Assembly: GCA_034231615.1 (NCBI GenBank)
Contig: CM067298.1
Span: 49,016,787 to 49,080,786, forward strand
DNA: 64,000 bases
From: Meghimatium bilineatum
Taxonomy: Eukaryota; Mollusca; Gastropoda; Stylommatophora; Philomycidae
Direction: 5' to 3'
The position numbers were made by a program, and so were the translations under genes. Shown here piece after piece: positions 10,569-22,579 of this stretch (position 1 is the stretch's first letter; the number at the start of each line of letters is the position of its first letter). The notes beneath the pieces are model-generated. The model searched no databases. It saw only the letters and a program-made list of their open reading frames with translations, and was not told the DNA's origin.

Positions 10569-11920
10569 TGTCTACATGTGCCATGAATGTTAAGAAAAGT
10601 TGATTGCTAGTAACAAAAATGTCATCTTTATAATGTATTCTTATAAATTATTTATGCAGGTTATTTATTATATTATGGTTTGCTTAAATTTGTTATTACC
10701 GTTATAAATCAAATACCGTGATTCTCAAACTCTTTGCTGCCAACACCCCATTGATATAGATCAACTCAACCCTCTCAATCACAGCCATAGATACATCTTC
10801 AGTTAATGGTGGTGGAGGTATTACCCAAAAAAGGTAATTTCTTCAGTGTTTTTGGTGACTTTTTTTCCAACATAATCTTTTTCACTTTCTTCCACCATCC
10901 CCCTGCTTTACATGGCCACCTTGCTCCTCACTTGATCCTGCAACCCTTTCAGTACCACGCAGAGAGTATTTTCACAAACTTTGAGAAACCCTGTTCTAAT
11001 AGATGTTATAGTACTTACCTGCGTGTTGCTGGCACCAGTAAGGAAAGCAAAGAATATTAACGTTGTTACCAGCAATGCTAGTTAAAAAAAGGCAACTAAG
11101 CAGGTTGGATGTTGGGTTAATTACCCCATTCTATGACCTCCACTGTCATAAAGCTTGCTGAAGGTATCATTTCTAGACTGCTGTTGGGAGGGAATACATT
11201 TCTTTAACTGCTGTATGTCTCAAGATTGAAAGAAGTCATATCAAAGTCACTCCAGTGTAAAAGACTATTCGTCTCGTGACACTGCACTGTACAGCCACAC
11301 TGAGTAATACTGTCAACTGGGACTTATACTTATAAAAGCTATTTAAAATTTCCTCATAAAAAAATAATGACAGAGAAACATCCATCTGGAGTTGACTTTA
11401 CTGCATGGTGTAAGCAACAAGAGTCATCAACTCGTACTCTTTTGGAGTTCTATCATCCATCATCATTATCATGTTGTTGTTTAATATGGTATGCAATTAA
11501 ATATACAGTACTGAAACGCATTCGTCTCATATGCGCATGTGTAGTTATTTTCTCTGTGATCGATCAGAAGAAATAAACTCACAGTCAGGAACTAGGTAAT
11601 ATTGATCATGTTTTAACTTTAAATTTTCATTTCAGTACTGTATTTTTTAAATGTATATTTTATTTAGCTTGTTTAGTGTTATTCATTCATTGATTGAAAT
11701 ATTTATAATTAAAAGATTAGTTAATGACAATAAATCAAGTTTAACTTGTTATTATCTGTAGTATGTTGGGTGCTTGCATCACTGTATAGAAAACTCCAGC
11801 TGCAAGGTTCTGAGTATCCAAACAATTGTCCTAAATGCAGTAATATTGAATCTAGTGAATTTTAACTCTTGGTGTTTGTAAAGTCAAGTTTTTATGAGGT
11901 ATTTTATGAAAGACTACTAT
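10569..11920. other. Unassigned stretch with possible hAT end
   Basis: CCGTGATTCTCAAACTCTTT at 10718-10737 resembles a hAT terminus. Otherwise AT-rich DNA without recognisable coding; the open frames at 10806-11060 and 11367-11576 show no domain. Confidence 0.4.
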
Positions 11921-11924
11921 TTAG

Positions 11925-12085
11925 GGCTCTGTGACATAGAAGTAAATAGCATGCCTTGAGTGGAGAAGGTGCAGGGTTCAAACCTCACTGCAGGCAAAGG
12001 TGCATAAGATCAGCAGAAAGCAATGGCACTCTACTGAACATATTTATATATCCTGGAAAATAACATCAACAAAAAACATGCTGGA
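11925..12085 (+). mobile_element. Possible tRNA-derived SINE
   Basis: An RNA polymerase III B-box-like GGTTCAAACCT at 11976-11986 follows a weak A-box-like AGAAGTAAATAGCATGCC. The 3' part is AT-rich. Evidence limited to these two motifs. Confidence 0.35.
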
Positions 12086-12712
12086 TTGATAGTTACACCC
12101 TGAATAGGATATGTTCCAAACTATTTAAATACAATTGCCAATTGTCAGGTGCATGTGATCCAATATTGATAGGGAGTTCCACCAAAAATATCTAGGATAA
12201 CTTTCAACAGAAGTCTCTCTGCAAACATATTGACAACATGTTTCAGAAAGCAAAGAAGGGTATCAGTGCTATCAAAGTATGTTGTCAGTAGACATCGAGC
12301 AATGGTTACTGTTTCTGCAAAGATTAGTGTGATTTGTTAATGAGTATGGCCTTGTTTCTTCAGTCACACACAGATTGCATAGATTGGAAAACATTCAAAA
12401 TGAGGTTATAAGGGCAGTGCTAGGGTGTACTAGATTTGTTTCCTGCATTAAGACCCAAAATCGAGTGGTGCTGGTAAGGGCATTATTTAATAAGCCAACA
12501 ATGACCAGCACCCCTTGCACCAATGTATAGATGAAACAGAGAGAAAACGAGACAAGGATAGGAAGTCATGGATTGAAGAAACAGAATATACGAGGCGTGT
12601 TCAAATGAAAACGGGACTTGTGGATTTATTTAAAAAGTATCATACGCAATTTAATATTTTCAACGGAATTGAACAAAGCAACCATTTGTGAATAAGAATG
12701 CACCTGGGTTCA

Positions 12713-13168
12713 TCAGAAAAAATCTCCGTATGCATTTAGGCAAGCATCCCACTGTTTAGGTAGACGTCGAATGCCGTCCGAGAAAAAGTTGCGTGGCTGT
12801 TCTCTGAACCATGTGGTCACCGCTGTCTTCACGTCTGCGTCGCTGTTGAATCGCTGTCCCTTTAGTGCTTTCTTCAACGGTCCGAACAAATGGAAATCAC
12901 ACGGGGATAAATCGGGACTATAGGCTGGGTGATGAAGAACTTCCCAATTCTTCTTTGCCAATGTTTCCTGCACAATTTTTGCGACGTGCGGACGAGCGTT
13001 GTCGTGGAGAAGAATCACACCTTGAGAAAGTCTGCCTGGTCGCTTAGCCTTGATGGCCTTATGCAGCTTGTCTAAAGTGTCTTTATAATGGGCGGCATTG
13101 ATGTTGACACCAGGTTCCTTAAAATCAGTCAACAAAAGCCCTTCATGGTCAAAAAATGCAGTCACCAT
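12713..13168 (-). pseudogene. Mariner transposase, catalytic part
   Basis: 151 codons with the DD34D triad: Asp of FFDHEG, Asp of HDNARPH and, 34 residues later, the second Asp of YSPDLSPCDFHLF. LFGPLKKALKGQRF follows as in typical mariners. Frame is open to the stop after CLNAYGDFF. It lacks the N-terminus, which is in another frame upstream. Confidence 0.92.
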
Positions 13169-13385
13169 AACCTTCCCAGCAGAAACCTCCGTCTTTAAAC
13201 ATACGCACCCACTCCATCACTCTGGTCCTCGACAAACATTTGTCACCATATGCTGCCTTCATTCTCCGATGAATGTCTACTGCTTGACATCCTTCAAATG
13301 AAAGAAACTGGATCACAGCACGCTGATTCACTTTGGACGGGTTCGGAATCACACCCGCCATATTGTTAACAGTCTTCTGCAGCAC
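13149..13385 (-). pseudogene. Mariner transposase, N-terminal DNA-binding part
   Basis: Reads NQRAVIQFLSFEGCQAVDIH, then RTRVMEWVRMFKDG. This is the first helix-turn-helix and the characteristic W-x-x-x-F-K-x-G motif. At about 13185 it jumps into the catalytic part out of frame, with roughly 100 residues absent (second HTH and linker), so no active transposase can be made. Confidence 0.88.
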
Positions 13386-13830
13386 ATATGCATGCTGGGA
13401 AGATGAACACGTGACCGTATGTAAATTATTGGATACGCATTACTAGTGCAAAATGTCATCAATATCAGTGCGCTCTATCACGCGTGGTGTAACAAGTCCC
13501 GTTTTCATTTGAACACGCCTCGTATATTGCTCAGAGTGTATACATTGATAGAAGTAGGAACAGGCAGAGAATTTTGAAGGCGAACAAAGAGAAAATGTCT
13601 TAGAACAATATAGAAATACAACTGGGTATGAAGTGCCAGGAATGGCCTGGTATCAATACAGATGTGCTATAACTTGTCCATTTGCAATCAAAACCACAAG
13701 ATAATCATATACGCAGATGGTTCAGCCAACAGAGAAATGAATAATTGCTGATAAGATTTTGTGGCCTTCGTGAATGGCAGTAACTTGTTTGAACAAATCT
13801 CTTTCTCTACATATTCACCATATTTTTACT

Positions 13831-15580
13831 GTTTTTCATGCCATGCTCATCTTCGCTTGCGAAGGAGGAACATCATCATCATTAGATGCTGTTTACCATC
13901 CCAGATTTATTGTAGTACCACATTCCTGAGGCAGACTCAATTACGGAGTTGTTTCTAGTTTAAAACAATTACAGCTTAACTGTTCATATATTCATAACAC
14001 CTGAGAGCTGAAAACCAGTGACTCTAACAACTGCACGAGATGACAATTAAAATCCCATGTTGTCAAAGGTGATCTGATAATATGAAAAATGGGAGGCTGA
14101 GGTCATTCATGATATAAACAAATGTCAGAAAATACAAAAACAATAAATCTCTTTTATTACTTATGTTTATCTTCAAAATTCACAGTTTTTACAGAAAACA
14201 ATAGAAAAAAAGCATGCACATTTTAAAATTTGGTAAACTCTCCCTAAACTGAGAATGTGTGTTCAATAAAAGACATATATATCAACTATATCAATAAATT
14301 TGAGTATTATGTGTCCCATAAAATGTAAGTTTAATAAATGGTAAAAAAGTTTAATGGTAAAAAAGTTTATGTACTACATTGATAACTTACTTTTTAGTGT
14401 CACAAAGCTCTGCCCTGATAAGGTTGCAATTTCAGTGTTGACATCTGGTCCCATATCAATTACTACTGTTTCAAGGTAAAAATGTATGACCACTGATATT
14501 TTATTTTTAACTTTGATTCTCACATTCATACTAGATGTCTCTTGTTGCAGGACAATAGTCCTTCCAAATTTCCAACATGATCTAGTTCAGAGAGTGGAGA
14601 AATGTTGCGTCATCATTTTATTTATTTATATCGATGACCTGAGATCCAAACTTTTGTGGTAGTAGTTAATATTCTCATTGTACGAAAATAGCGGATGTTC
14701 GTAGAAGTACCGCTAGTAGACAAGCCATGTGTCATGACCAGTTTATCTGCACCGCTCACACTGCACAATGGTCCCTTTCACAAAACTGAATGTTAAAAAA
14801 TGGTCAATGTTGCTTAAACTTTTTCAGGGTCTGGGTCACTATTGACCTGGTCTAAGGTGTCCACACTGATGATATAAGATATTTGTCTTTGGTTTTTAGT
14901 CACATCATACTATATCTTAGGTAATGGTCATGTCGAAGATTTGTGGTACCATAGCTGAATGGTCATGTCGAAGATTTGTGGTACCATATCAGCTGAATGG
15001 ATATGGACAATGTGTTGGAGTAGATGTCTTTCATGGCATGAATTATTCTGTATTCTGATCACAAATTGAAAATAGTCTACATCCCAGAATGTAAAACAAG
15101 CTCACAGCTGCCTCAAGTTTTCATATTACTGTGTCTAATATATTGTCACAGGGTTAGGTAAAAATAAAAAAATTAACATTTTAAACACCAAGATCAAGCA
15201 TATATATATAGTCTCTTGAAGTACATGAATTTCTCTCATTACCAAAACAAAAACAATCACGAGAAACAGAAATGTTGTGTAAAAACAAAAAATAACTTTT
15301 TTGTTAGATTCAAAAAATATTTTTTTTAAAGTGTCTCAACAGCAAAATTACATTGTATAAAAAGGAAAATTAAAGAAATGATTCAGCGATTATTTTAAAT
15401 CTTTGATTTTCTCTTTTGATGGATTTAGTTTTTGGTTTATGAACCAGTATCATAGGTTGGTACTCTGTCTTGCACCGCATGTGTTAGATGGTATTCAAGT
15501 GGGTGATTTCTGTAGCTTATTATTTAAAGACACTTCTCACTTTTCTAAAGGCCAAGTAGCAATTGGTAAACACTTTTTCC
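13831..15580. other. Non-coding stretch with scattered repeats
   Basis: No coding signal. Includes a diverged S1-like SINE copy (14515-14790) and a 35-bp duplication at 14926-14999 (GGTCATGTCGAAGATTTGTG...). A minisatellite-free AT-rich tract runs from 15120 to 15400. Confidence 0.5.
14515..14790 (+). mobile_element. S1-like SINE, diverged copy
   Basis: Parallels 63770-63925: TCTCTTGTTGCAGGACAATA, then TTCCAACATGATCTAGTTCA, CATTTTATTTAT and GATGACCTGAGAT. Variant S1b with the extra AGGACAATGGTCCTACTAG block. Confidence 0.55.
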
Positions 15581-15589
15581 ATGAGGTGT

Positions 15590-16990
15590 GATAGCAATGG
15601 AGAGACTTATATTCTGAATAATAATCTGGTCAATGACACACTGACAGTTGTCAGTTGCATGGGCTCATTCATTGAAAGAGAACAGAACCTTAAATATCTT
15701 AGGATAACCTTTGATAGAAGTCTCTCATTCAACAAACACGTCACAAATGTGATTCAGAAGGCTAAAAGAGGGATCAGTGTTATCAAGGTTATGGTGACTT
15801 TCAACATGCAGCAATGGGTACTGTTTCTGCTTCTACAAGTGTTGGTGCTATCTGTCATAGATTATGGCCTCGGCCTACTAACACTGTTTATAAACAAGTC
15901 TATAGATTGGAAAAAGTCCAAAATGAGGCAATGAGAGTGGTACTGGGATGTACTAGGGATACACTCATCTCTGCAATGAGATTTCCGCTTGATCTCCAAA
16001 GTATTAAAGTGAAACCAGGCAGCACAGGTTACATTGTACTTTAAATTAATAGAATACAACCACCATCCATTACATCAACGTTTAGATGAGTCAAAGGGAA
16101 AATGAATCAAGCATGGCAGATCATGGATGGCAAAGATGAAGCACACTTTGAAGAGTAAGCGACTTAGAAGAAATGGAAAAGGGCAGTGAATGGGTGAAGG
16201 TAGACATCGAGAAAAAAATAACTGACTAAAGTAATAATACAACTAGATAAAGCGTGTTGGAAATGGACAATGGTAGGGTCCAGGTTACAGTGCATGAACT
16301 TGCCCAACTACACTCAAAACCACAAGACATAATTATTTACACAGATGGCTCAGTTAACAGAAATACAAATAAAAGTAGTTGAGGTTTTGTTGCCTTCAGA
16401 AACGGTGTGAAGTTGGTTGAGAAATCTTCTGCATACTCCACAATCACATTGAGCATGAGGATGGAGATAAAGGGAGTTATAGCAGCACTTAATTGGTTGA
16501 TAACTGATACATCAACACACTCAGTAATACTCACACTCTCGAAGTATGCTGTGCAAGATAAAAAAGTTTATGCTGAGAAAGGAATGGTGTGATTTATTGA
16601 ATAACTCAAATGTTCAGAGCATTACATGGACATACTGCCCTGGTCAGAGGAAACGAGAACCAGCTTATTGGCAGGCAATGCGACTATAGATGGCACAATG
16701 CTGAGAAGAGATAAAGCAGACTTGATCAATCCAGTAATAAATTTCAAGATGAAGATGATGTCAATGAGGCTGAAAACGTATACCTACAGAGAATGTCAGA
16801 AATGGGAGTGTCTTGAGGGGAGGGTAGGAAAAGTAATTTCTTTGGAAAGTCCCGAAGATCACGCAATCAACACCCGACCGGGACTCAGAGTCTACATACA
16901 CTGGGGTGGTTTCTGGAACGGAGGGCGGAGCACTTATGGGAGTGCCCCACATGCTGCGATGCTAGTTTCTAATCAAGATATATTCTTCGG
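15590..16990 (+). mobile_element. LINE family J, best copy: RT end, RNase H, Zn-knuckle tail
   Basis: Plus strand: LKYLRITFDRSLSFNKHV (15691-15745), KAKRGISVIKVM, SVIDYGLGLL, then EKVQNEAMRVVLGCTRDTL. Next comes RNase H: IIYTDGSVNRNTN (16330-16370), a GFVAFRNGVKLVEKSSA-like run, MRMEIKGVIAAL, VILT. It ends with GEGRK and a LERRAEHLWECPTCC tail (16910-16970). The order RT-RNase H is that of the I/Jockey-related group. Several stops; 5' truncated. Confidence 0.88.
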
Positions 16991-17150
16991 AATGAATAAT
17001 CTCAAAAAGTTTTCTATTTGAGACATGTTAGTACCACCTGGTATTAGACATAGGGTGTGTAAGTTAGGACATCACTGAAAGTCTTATATCAGTACAGCCA
17101 GAGAGTAACTGCAAGTCAATACAAATTTGTTGGGAAGACAAAATGTACCA

Positions 17151-19249
17151 TCACTGCTTCGGACATGAAAGATCGGGTGTACTCGCCCTCAACCTCTCCC
17201 GCTGAATCCAGGCTTGCATATTACGGGTAACTGGAGCTCCTGAGTCTCTCACAGCTGGTTGAAGCTGTTCCCAAGCTGATAACCTGTCCCTTCCAGCTGA
17301 AATAACTCTAGTATCTGCAGCAGAATAAACCTGAGATAAGGCGTTAAAACGAGCAAAGTCCTCAATGCAACCAACTGTGTGTCTTCTATATCCATGCCTC
17401 CTTCCTAACATTACAGTTCCTATACTACTATCATCGTAAAGTCTGTTTTTACCTGAAGAAGTTTGATCATCCACGAAGAATGGATTGTCTCTAATCAATC
17501 TGGAAGGAATTCTGTTTCTTTCTGTTTGCCCAGATTTAGCAACTGTTCTTGGTTCATATTTGTTGCTCATAGCACTTGTCTTATGTGTGCTACTATCAAG
17601 TTTTTTTGGTTTAGTTAGAACAACTGGGTTAAGTTCTTTTGAATGTAATGCTGGCTTGCTCAGATATGGTTGAAAATCTAGCAGATAACTTTTACGCTGC
17701 TGTATTACATTTTTTGATGCAGCTGATGAAGTTGTTGTCACTGGGGATGAAGATGCAGCTCTGCCAATATCATTTCGTTCAAATCTGGAAGCAATGCCAA
17801 TTTTAGAATCAGATCTGGTAGATCTATGTAGACTTGGATCTCTGAAAGAGTCAACTGTGTCAATAAGTGATGTTACAGCATAGACTTGTTTTTTATTTGT
17901 TGCTGAGGATGGTCGAGATTGAATGTTATCATTGGACAAGGCAGGTTCTAAGTCAGATGTTCCCTCATTTATGTTACTAGGTGTTTCAATCCTTGTGCTT
18001 CTCCTTCCTGTGCCTGTTAACTTATATTTAGGGTTGAGTAAGATTTGCAATTTTTGATCAAAAGTAGTGGTAATGCTTGTCAACAAATCAGAGCCGTCCT
18101 CAGAATCTGAGGATGCCCAGGAGGCATGTTTATCCTGCTTGTCTATAAGATCAATAAGGGAGTCTAAAGAGCCATGACGTCGCCCAAAACTATTCCTAAA
18201 TGAGCCTGGATGCTGAATTGATCCATCTCCAACCAGATGCATTGTTTTCTGTGGATTCTCCTGCAACCTTCGCTGACATGGTCCACGCATTACTACTGAT
18301 CTTGCTGCATCCTGTTCCAGAATTTTACACTGGCTTGGAATGTCTTCATGAGATCCAGCTCGAATTATCCTAGATGAATGTAGAGTTTTGGTATTTGTTG
18401 GAATGAATGCAGCTTTCTGAGATGAAATATTACTAGAATTCATTTCGGAACTTTGTTTAATTTTTTTAGCTTTATTATTTTTATCTGGTTTTTCTTTGTT
18501 ATGTTGATTGACACTGGGCAAGTTTAAGTGCTTCTGATCATATGGAAATTGTTCTCCAATATAAGAACTACTGACCAGATCAGGCATTCTTGTTGGTATC
18601 ATGCTGCCTTTCCATACTAGCCAGTCCTCTACACTATGGTTCTCCTCCTGCTCAAGCTCAAGCTGTGTTCGAAGGTGCTCTCTTTCCACCATCTCTTGTT
18701 CTCGTCTGCGGTGCTCTCTTTCCTTCAGCTGTTTTTGCTCAAAGGTTTGAAGCAAAGCACTCACATCATCTCCAATTCTTTTCAATCTGTTGATGGCATC
18801 TCGACTGACACTGCTGGATAATACATGTGATATTTCCAGCTCATCATTTTTGTCTTGTAGAAGATCATCTGACAGATGTCTTGAAAAACTGGATGACACA
18901 CCGCTGCCAATATTAGCATATTCTATTTCTTTAAAATGTAGCTCATTACTGGGTCTGGACTTAAGCACTTCTTTGTTTCTTGTAGTAGATTTTGAAGATT
19001 TGTGATCCAAATACTCTTCGGAAGCACTCAGAGAAGATGTAATAGAAGCCAAAGATTTTGCCAAAGATATATAAATAGAGTCATCACTGTTATGGTCTCT
19101 ATATGTAGATGTACTGGTGAAGCTCCTGCTGTCTAAGGTGTCCAGAGATTCCATACTTTTTTGCTCCTGTTTTTGACGAAGCTTCTTGCTGGCAGCCCCA
19201 ACAATGGAAGAGATGATCTCTTTTGTGCTGATAGCAGAATCTGCTTCTT
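17151..19249 (-). CDS. ARHGAP21: ARHGAP21-like terminal coding exon (698 codons) and stop
   Basis: 2,099 bp from acceptor TTTTTTGCAG to TGA at 17151-17153. Near its start EIISSIVGAASKKLRQKQ matches human LLVSSIFAAASRKRKKPK. A charged coiled-coil-like stretch follows at about codons 155-210 (LKEREHRRREQEMVEREH). The rest is Ser-rich and disordered with short conserved islands near the end: GRRHGYRRHTVG (human RRRHTLGG) and MQAWIQRERLRASTPDLS (human DWLARERLRTSTSDLS). The latter ends four residues before the stop, whereas vertebrate proteins continue further. No polyadenylation signal could be assigned; retroelement sequence begins within about 170 bp below the stop. Confidence 0.96.
17485..17510. 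other. Position note: no plus-strand gene over the terminal exon
   Basis: Plus-strand open frames across 17485-19005 (up to 71 codons) run antisense to the terminal ARHGAP21-like exon and show no domain. Treated as by-products of the coding minus strand. Confidence 0.6.
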
Positions 19250-19554
19250 CTGCAAAAAATACAAATTTACCCAAATTATTGTTATTTTTATGTAAACCAC
19301 ATTATAGATGAGTAATGATAGAGAAGAATGTCATATTGTTGCTGCCACTCAAAATGTGAAAGGCTGATGATTGTTCATATTTAAAAAATACATAATCAAA
19401 ATAACACACATTTTCTTGTTCGGATTAGTTAAACATTTCTTTACAAATGACCCGTAACAACATCCTCTTGGGCGCTGATTGTGCTTGGTTTGTTAGCTGT
19501 CCAATCCAACAGAGGGTCAAAATAATTCAGAAGACATGCTGAAGTCAGTTGTTT

Positions 19555-19675
19555 CAAACCCAAAATGCACAGATATCGCAGCTAAGCTGTAAATCATGGC
19601 ACAACACATTCTATTCTCTGACTAATCTTGCTAATTTTCATGAGTTTGAGAATGAATGCAGAAGAATTATTATTT
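19555..19675 (-). mobile_element. S1 SINE, 5' half
   Basis: Minus strand reads TTCTTCTGCATTCATTCTCA, AACTCATGAAAATTAGCAAG and TGTGTTGTGCCATGATTTAC, TTAGCTGCGATATCTGTGCA. Same order as 61480-61580. Confidence 0.8.
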
Positions 19676-19924
19676 CAAAAATACAATAAACTAAATTAGA
19701 AGATATATTATGTAAGCTAAGTAAGATATTTCCCAAGAAAGAAATGTCATTAAATCTCAACAGAAGACAAATTAAAAATAAACTTGATAATAAGCTACAC
19801 TATATTTAATGGAAAAAATATTAACAATCATCAAAGAGACAGTTTGCAAATATTCATGAACTGATTCTTGTGTGAGCAAGCATTGAAAAATCTTGCTGGA
19901 AATAATGAAGTAGCTATTATAACA

Positions 19925-20260
19925 TCGCTGAACTGTACGGAGAAATTTTGTAAGCCATGAAACAACACGTTTTATTCTCCAGACAATATCCTGCTACCAG
20001 AGGGACCATGATAAGAATGAATGCAGAAGAGTCTTGAGCAAAGGAAAAGATACTAACATGATCTGGCTGTGATATCTGTGGCTTTCTGCCTGATGCATTT
20101 ATTTCAGCATGGTATTTTAGGTCACTTCAACCTTCTAATGGATGAGACAGCTAATTACATTCCTAAACCATCTCAGCCACCTCTTACAGCATACATAAAG
20201 GCCAAAATTTTACTGCTCATTGCTCCCCTTTCTGGCCTGACAACACATGGGTATTCAAAA
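19925..20260. mobile_element. Two S1 SINE halves in opposite orientation
   Basis: A minus-strand 5' half (19925-20035) faces a plus-strand 3' half (20065-20260: TGTGATATCTGTGGCTTTCT, TTCAGCATGGTATTTTAGGT, CTGGCCTGACAACACATGGG). They may derive from two insertions or an inversion within one copy. Confidence 0.6.
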
Positions 20261-20379
20261 AAATCTAAAGAAGTTACACTTGAGCAAACACAGACAAAGA
20301 AAGAGATATTATTGGCAAAGCCAAAGTGAAACGACTGACATTTATGAAAAAGACTGATGTAATGATATAGCTATGTAAT

Positions 20380-20455
20380 TCTTCTGTTTTCATTCTCAAA
20401 CTCCTGCAGATTAGCAGGATGTAATCCTGAGAACGGAATGTGTTGTGCCAACCTA
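20380..20455 (+). mobile_element. S1 SINE, short 5' fragment
   Basis: TTCTTCTGTTTTCATTCTCA then AACTCCTGCAGATTAGCAGG and ATGTAATCCTGAGAACGGAA, breaking off after TGTGTTGTGCCA. Confidence 0.8.
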
Positions 20456-21124
20456 TGAGAAGAAAAATATCTTTGCATATAAAGCAAACAAATAGACTGT
20501 CCCAAACAAATGTTAACAACATATCAAGAATGTTATGACAAAGATCAAACACTTAAGCATGCAGAAACCCACAAGACAAGTCGAAAATCAAAATATCTAT
20601 TAGTATCAAATAGTTTATAAACTAGTAATTAGTAGCAGAAATTTTAACCAACTTGTACTGTATAAAATAGACTCATATGGTAAGAGCTGTCTTAGCAGAC
20701 CCCATTGAACAGAAATTTGTCTTCAACAGAAATATTTTCCAGTCCCAAGATTGTGAAGCAGAAAAACATGTGAAATTCCCCTTGATTAGATGGAAATAGA
20801 AACAAAATTATTAAGCCTTTAAGGAAAAGTTTCCAATGTTTGAAATGCAGACTCAGAGTAACCTAAGAAAATATCACAGAATTTTGGGGGACAAGTGTAG
20901 TCATTATGCAAATAGATCACACAATTCTACCTGCCTCTGTAGTGAAATAAGAGGACGGAGATTTATGACACCTATATGTGACTTAAAATGTGCAGAAAAG
21001 GACAAGCTAATTATATATAGTTCGCTGTGTGTAGACATCATACCATTAGAATTATATTGTTATTGGTAGCATCTCTTTTTCAGGACACAGCGATGAACCA
21101 AGCATTTTTGGATATAGTAATTTT

Positions 21125-21305
21125 CTAAGTGATATAAATACTATCAGTAGACTGCCATGCCATTACTTTCTGAATGGTCTGGATATATAGTTGCCTGTGG
21201 CAGGGTTTGTGCCTAGTATCTTTGGCCATCCCAGATGCATTCTGTACCTCTCTGCCAGAGTTACAAAGTGTATTATGCAATACTGTACAAACACCAGATT
21301 CTCTC
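21125..21305. repeat. S2 interspersed repeat
   Basis: GCCATGCCATTACTTTCTGA, TATAGTTGCCTGTGGCAGGG, TTTGTGCCTAGTATCTTTGG match 42195-42290 (TTTGCTATTGCTTTCTAATG, ACAGTTGCCTGCAGCATGTT, TTGAGCCTGGTATTTTGGCT). Class not determined. Confidence 0.6.
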
Positions 21306-21581
21306 ATACACGGAAGAGAACTCAGGTAAATAAATACACTGTCAATCTTTAGGGAACATTTTTATTGTTCTGGTGAGCATACAATGAGCGCTAGCACTTA
21401 TATCACAGTGTGAAAAGTGTGTGAATACAGCATTTTATTTTATATTTGTTGCATGTCTGGTTAAATTCTCATAGCACACCTTGATAAAGCATAAATCTAG
21501 TTTTAGCAGAAAAATATCTTAATCCCTGGAGGCTCTGCTTAAGACAGGTTTTACTTTATACACAAATCATCCTGCACTTAC

Positions 21582-21690
21582 CATCCTCATCTTTGCATTG
21601 AGTCTGGCTTCCATCTACTGGGACAGTTTCTACAGTAGTTTCCATGGGAATGTAGCTGTCCTGATCCCATGGGCTAAAGAACCAATCATG
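21582..21690 (-). CDS. ARHGAP21: ARHGAP21-like exon: end of RhoGAP domain
   Basis: 109 bp, 36 codons plus one base; acceptor TTTCAG, donor GTAAGTG. Begins HDWFFSPWDQDSYIP (human HHDWFFTEEGAEEP) and ends QTQCKDED. It closes the RhoGAP fold and starts the acidic C-terminal tail. The single trailing G combines with AA of the last exon to make Glu. Confidence 0.95.
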
Positions 21691-21855
21691 CTGAAAACAA
21701 ATTGTAATTATTAAGAGAAGCAGATGACTACATACTGTTCTACCTACATCTAAATGTTGACATGTCAATGCAATTAATGGTCAATGGCTGAAACCTGTAA
21801 AATTCAAGTTCCAAAATGAGATACATAAGGAAAGTGTTCAGATCAACTAGGAGAG

Positions 21856-21985
21856 ATATGGTCTCAAGTCACAATCAGATAATATGGTCTCAAGTCACAA
21901 TCAGATGATATGGTCTCAAGTCACAATCAGATGATATGGTCTCAAGTCACAATCAGATGATATAAGTCACAATCAGATGATATGG
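21856..21985. repeat. 26-bp minisatellite, about 5 copies
   Basis: Unit ATATGGTCTCAAGTCACAAT plus CAGATG; the last copy has lost ATATGGTCTC. Lies in the intron between the exons at 21690 and 22580. Confidence 0.93.
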
Positions 21986-22113
21986 CAGGGCCTAAAATTT
22001 CACCCCTAAAGATCCAAACAGAAAAATCCCAAGTAAAATTTTTGCAGCCACTTCAGTAAAATAAGAGAAGGGAAGATCAGATACCATTACAGGCATGAGA
22101 ATTGTGGAGCCAT

Positions 22114-22114
22114 G

Positions 22115-22148
<34 letters not shown>

Positions 22149-22151
22149 AAG
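22114..22151. repeat. (GA)n microsatellite
   Basis: GA dinucleotides interrupted by two AAA steps. Confidence 0.9.
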
Positions 22152-22579
22152 ATATTGAGGTAATGGCAGACATCTTTTGTCATGCTATGTTCACCTTTAA
22201 GCTTTTGTTACTATGGCACTCACTATCTTGTCTTGTCACTGTGGCACTCTCCACCTTTTTGGATATCCACTGACAGTTTGGATATTTATATATGTTCACC
22301 TCTGATGGTTTGTATAGCTCTCTTCTTTTATTTTTTATAGATATGAGATTTCACTGTCTTCCTGCATACACTCTTTTCTCTCTTTGGCCAACACATTGGT
22401 CCTCTCATTTCCCAGGACACCAACGTGTTCATACCCACTAAAATTTAATTTTTTTTTCTTGCTGTTTTGTTTAGCTTGTCTCCTAGGTGTTGCAGTTGAC
22501 TACCCTTGCAAACATAAAACAAATATATTTGCTCATTAAATCTGACACTGATATTGTTATGACATGAAAAGTAACTCAC

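Larger units (their letters stand above)
12591..13522 (-). mobile_element. Internally deleted mariner element, 932 bp
   Basis: Terminal inverted repeats of 31 bp (12591-12621 and 13492-13522, beginning CGAGGCGTGTTCAAATGAAA) are identical, and TA dinucleotides flank both sides (12589-12590, 13523-13524). It encodes a minus-strand mariner transposase in two parts. It lies inside a LINE, so it is younger than that LINE. Full-length relatives are about 1.25-1.3 kb. Confidence 0.95.
12110..13830 (+). mobile_element. LINE family J fragment split by a mariner
   Basis: Left part (12110-12590) parallels 15660-16140: AGTCTCTCTGCAAACATATT, AGCAAAGAAGGGTATCAGTG (KKGISAIKV), GGCCTTGTTTCTTCAGTCA. Right part (13525-13830) continues with CAGGCAGAGAATTTTGAAGG and the RNase H start (ACAAGATAATCATATACGCA gives I-I-Y-A-D-G). 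The two halves abut when the mariner and one TA are removed. Confidence 0.8.
19250..21581 (-). other. Intron: terminal exon to RhoGAP-end exon
   Basis: 2.33 kb intron (donor GTAAGTG, acceptor TTTTTTGCAG). Contains S1 SINE pieces at 19555-19675 (minus), 19925-20035 (minus), 20065-20260 (plus, 3' half) and 20380-20455 (plus, 5' half), plus an S2-type repeat near 21125-21305. Confidence 0.8.

Noticed and set aside
12713-13168. Functional mariner transposase
   Set aside because: The N-terminal and catalytic parts are in different frames and about 100 residues are missing.
17485-19005. Plus-strand open frames opposite the terminal exon
   Set aside because: Antisense by-products of the coding strand.
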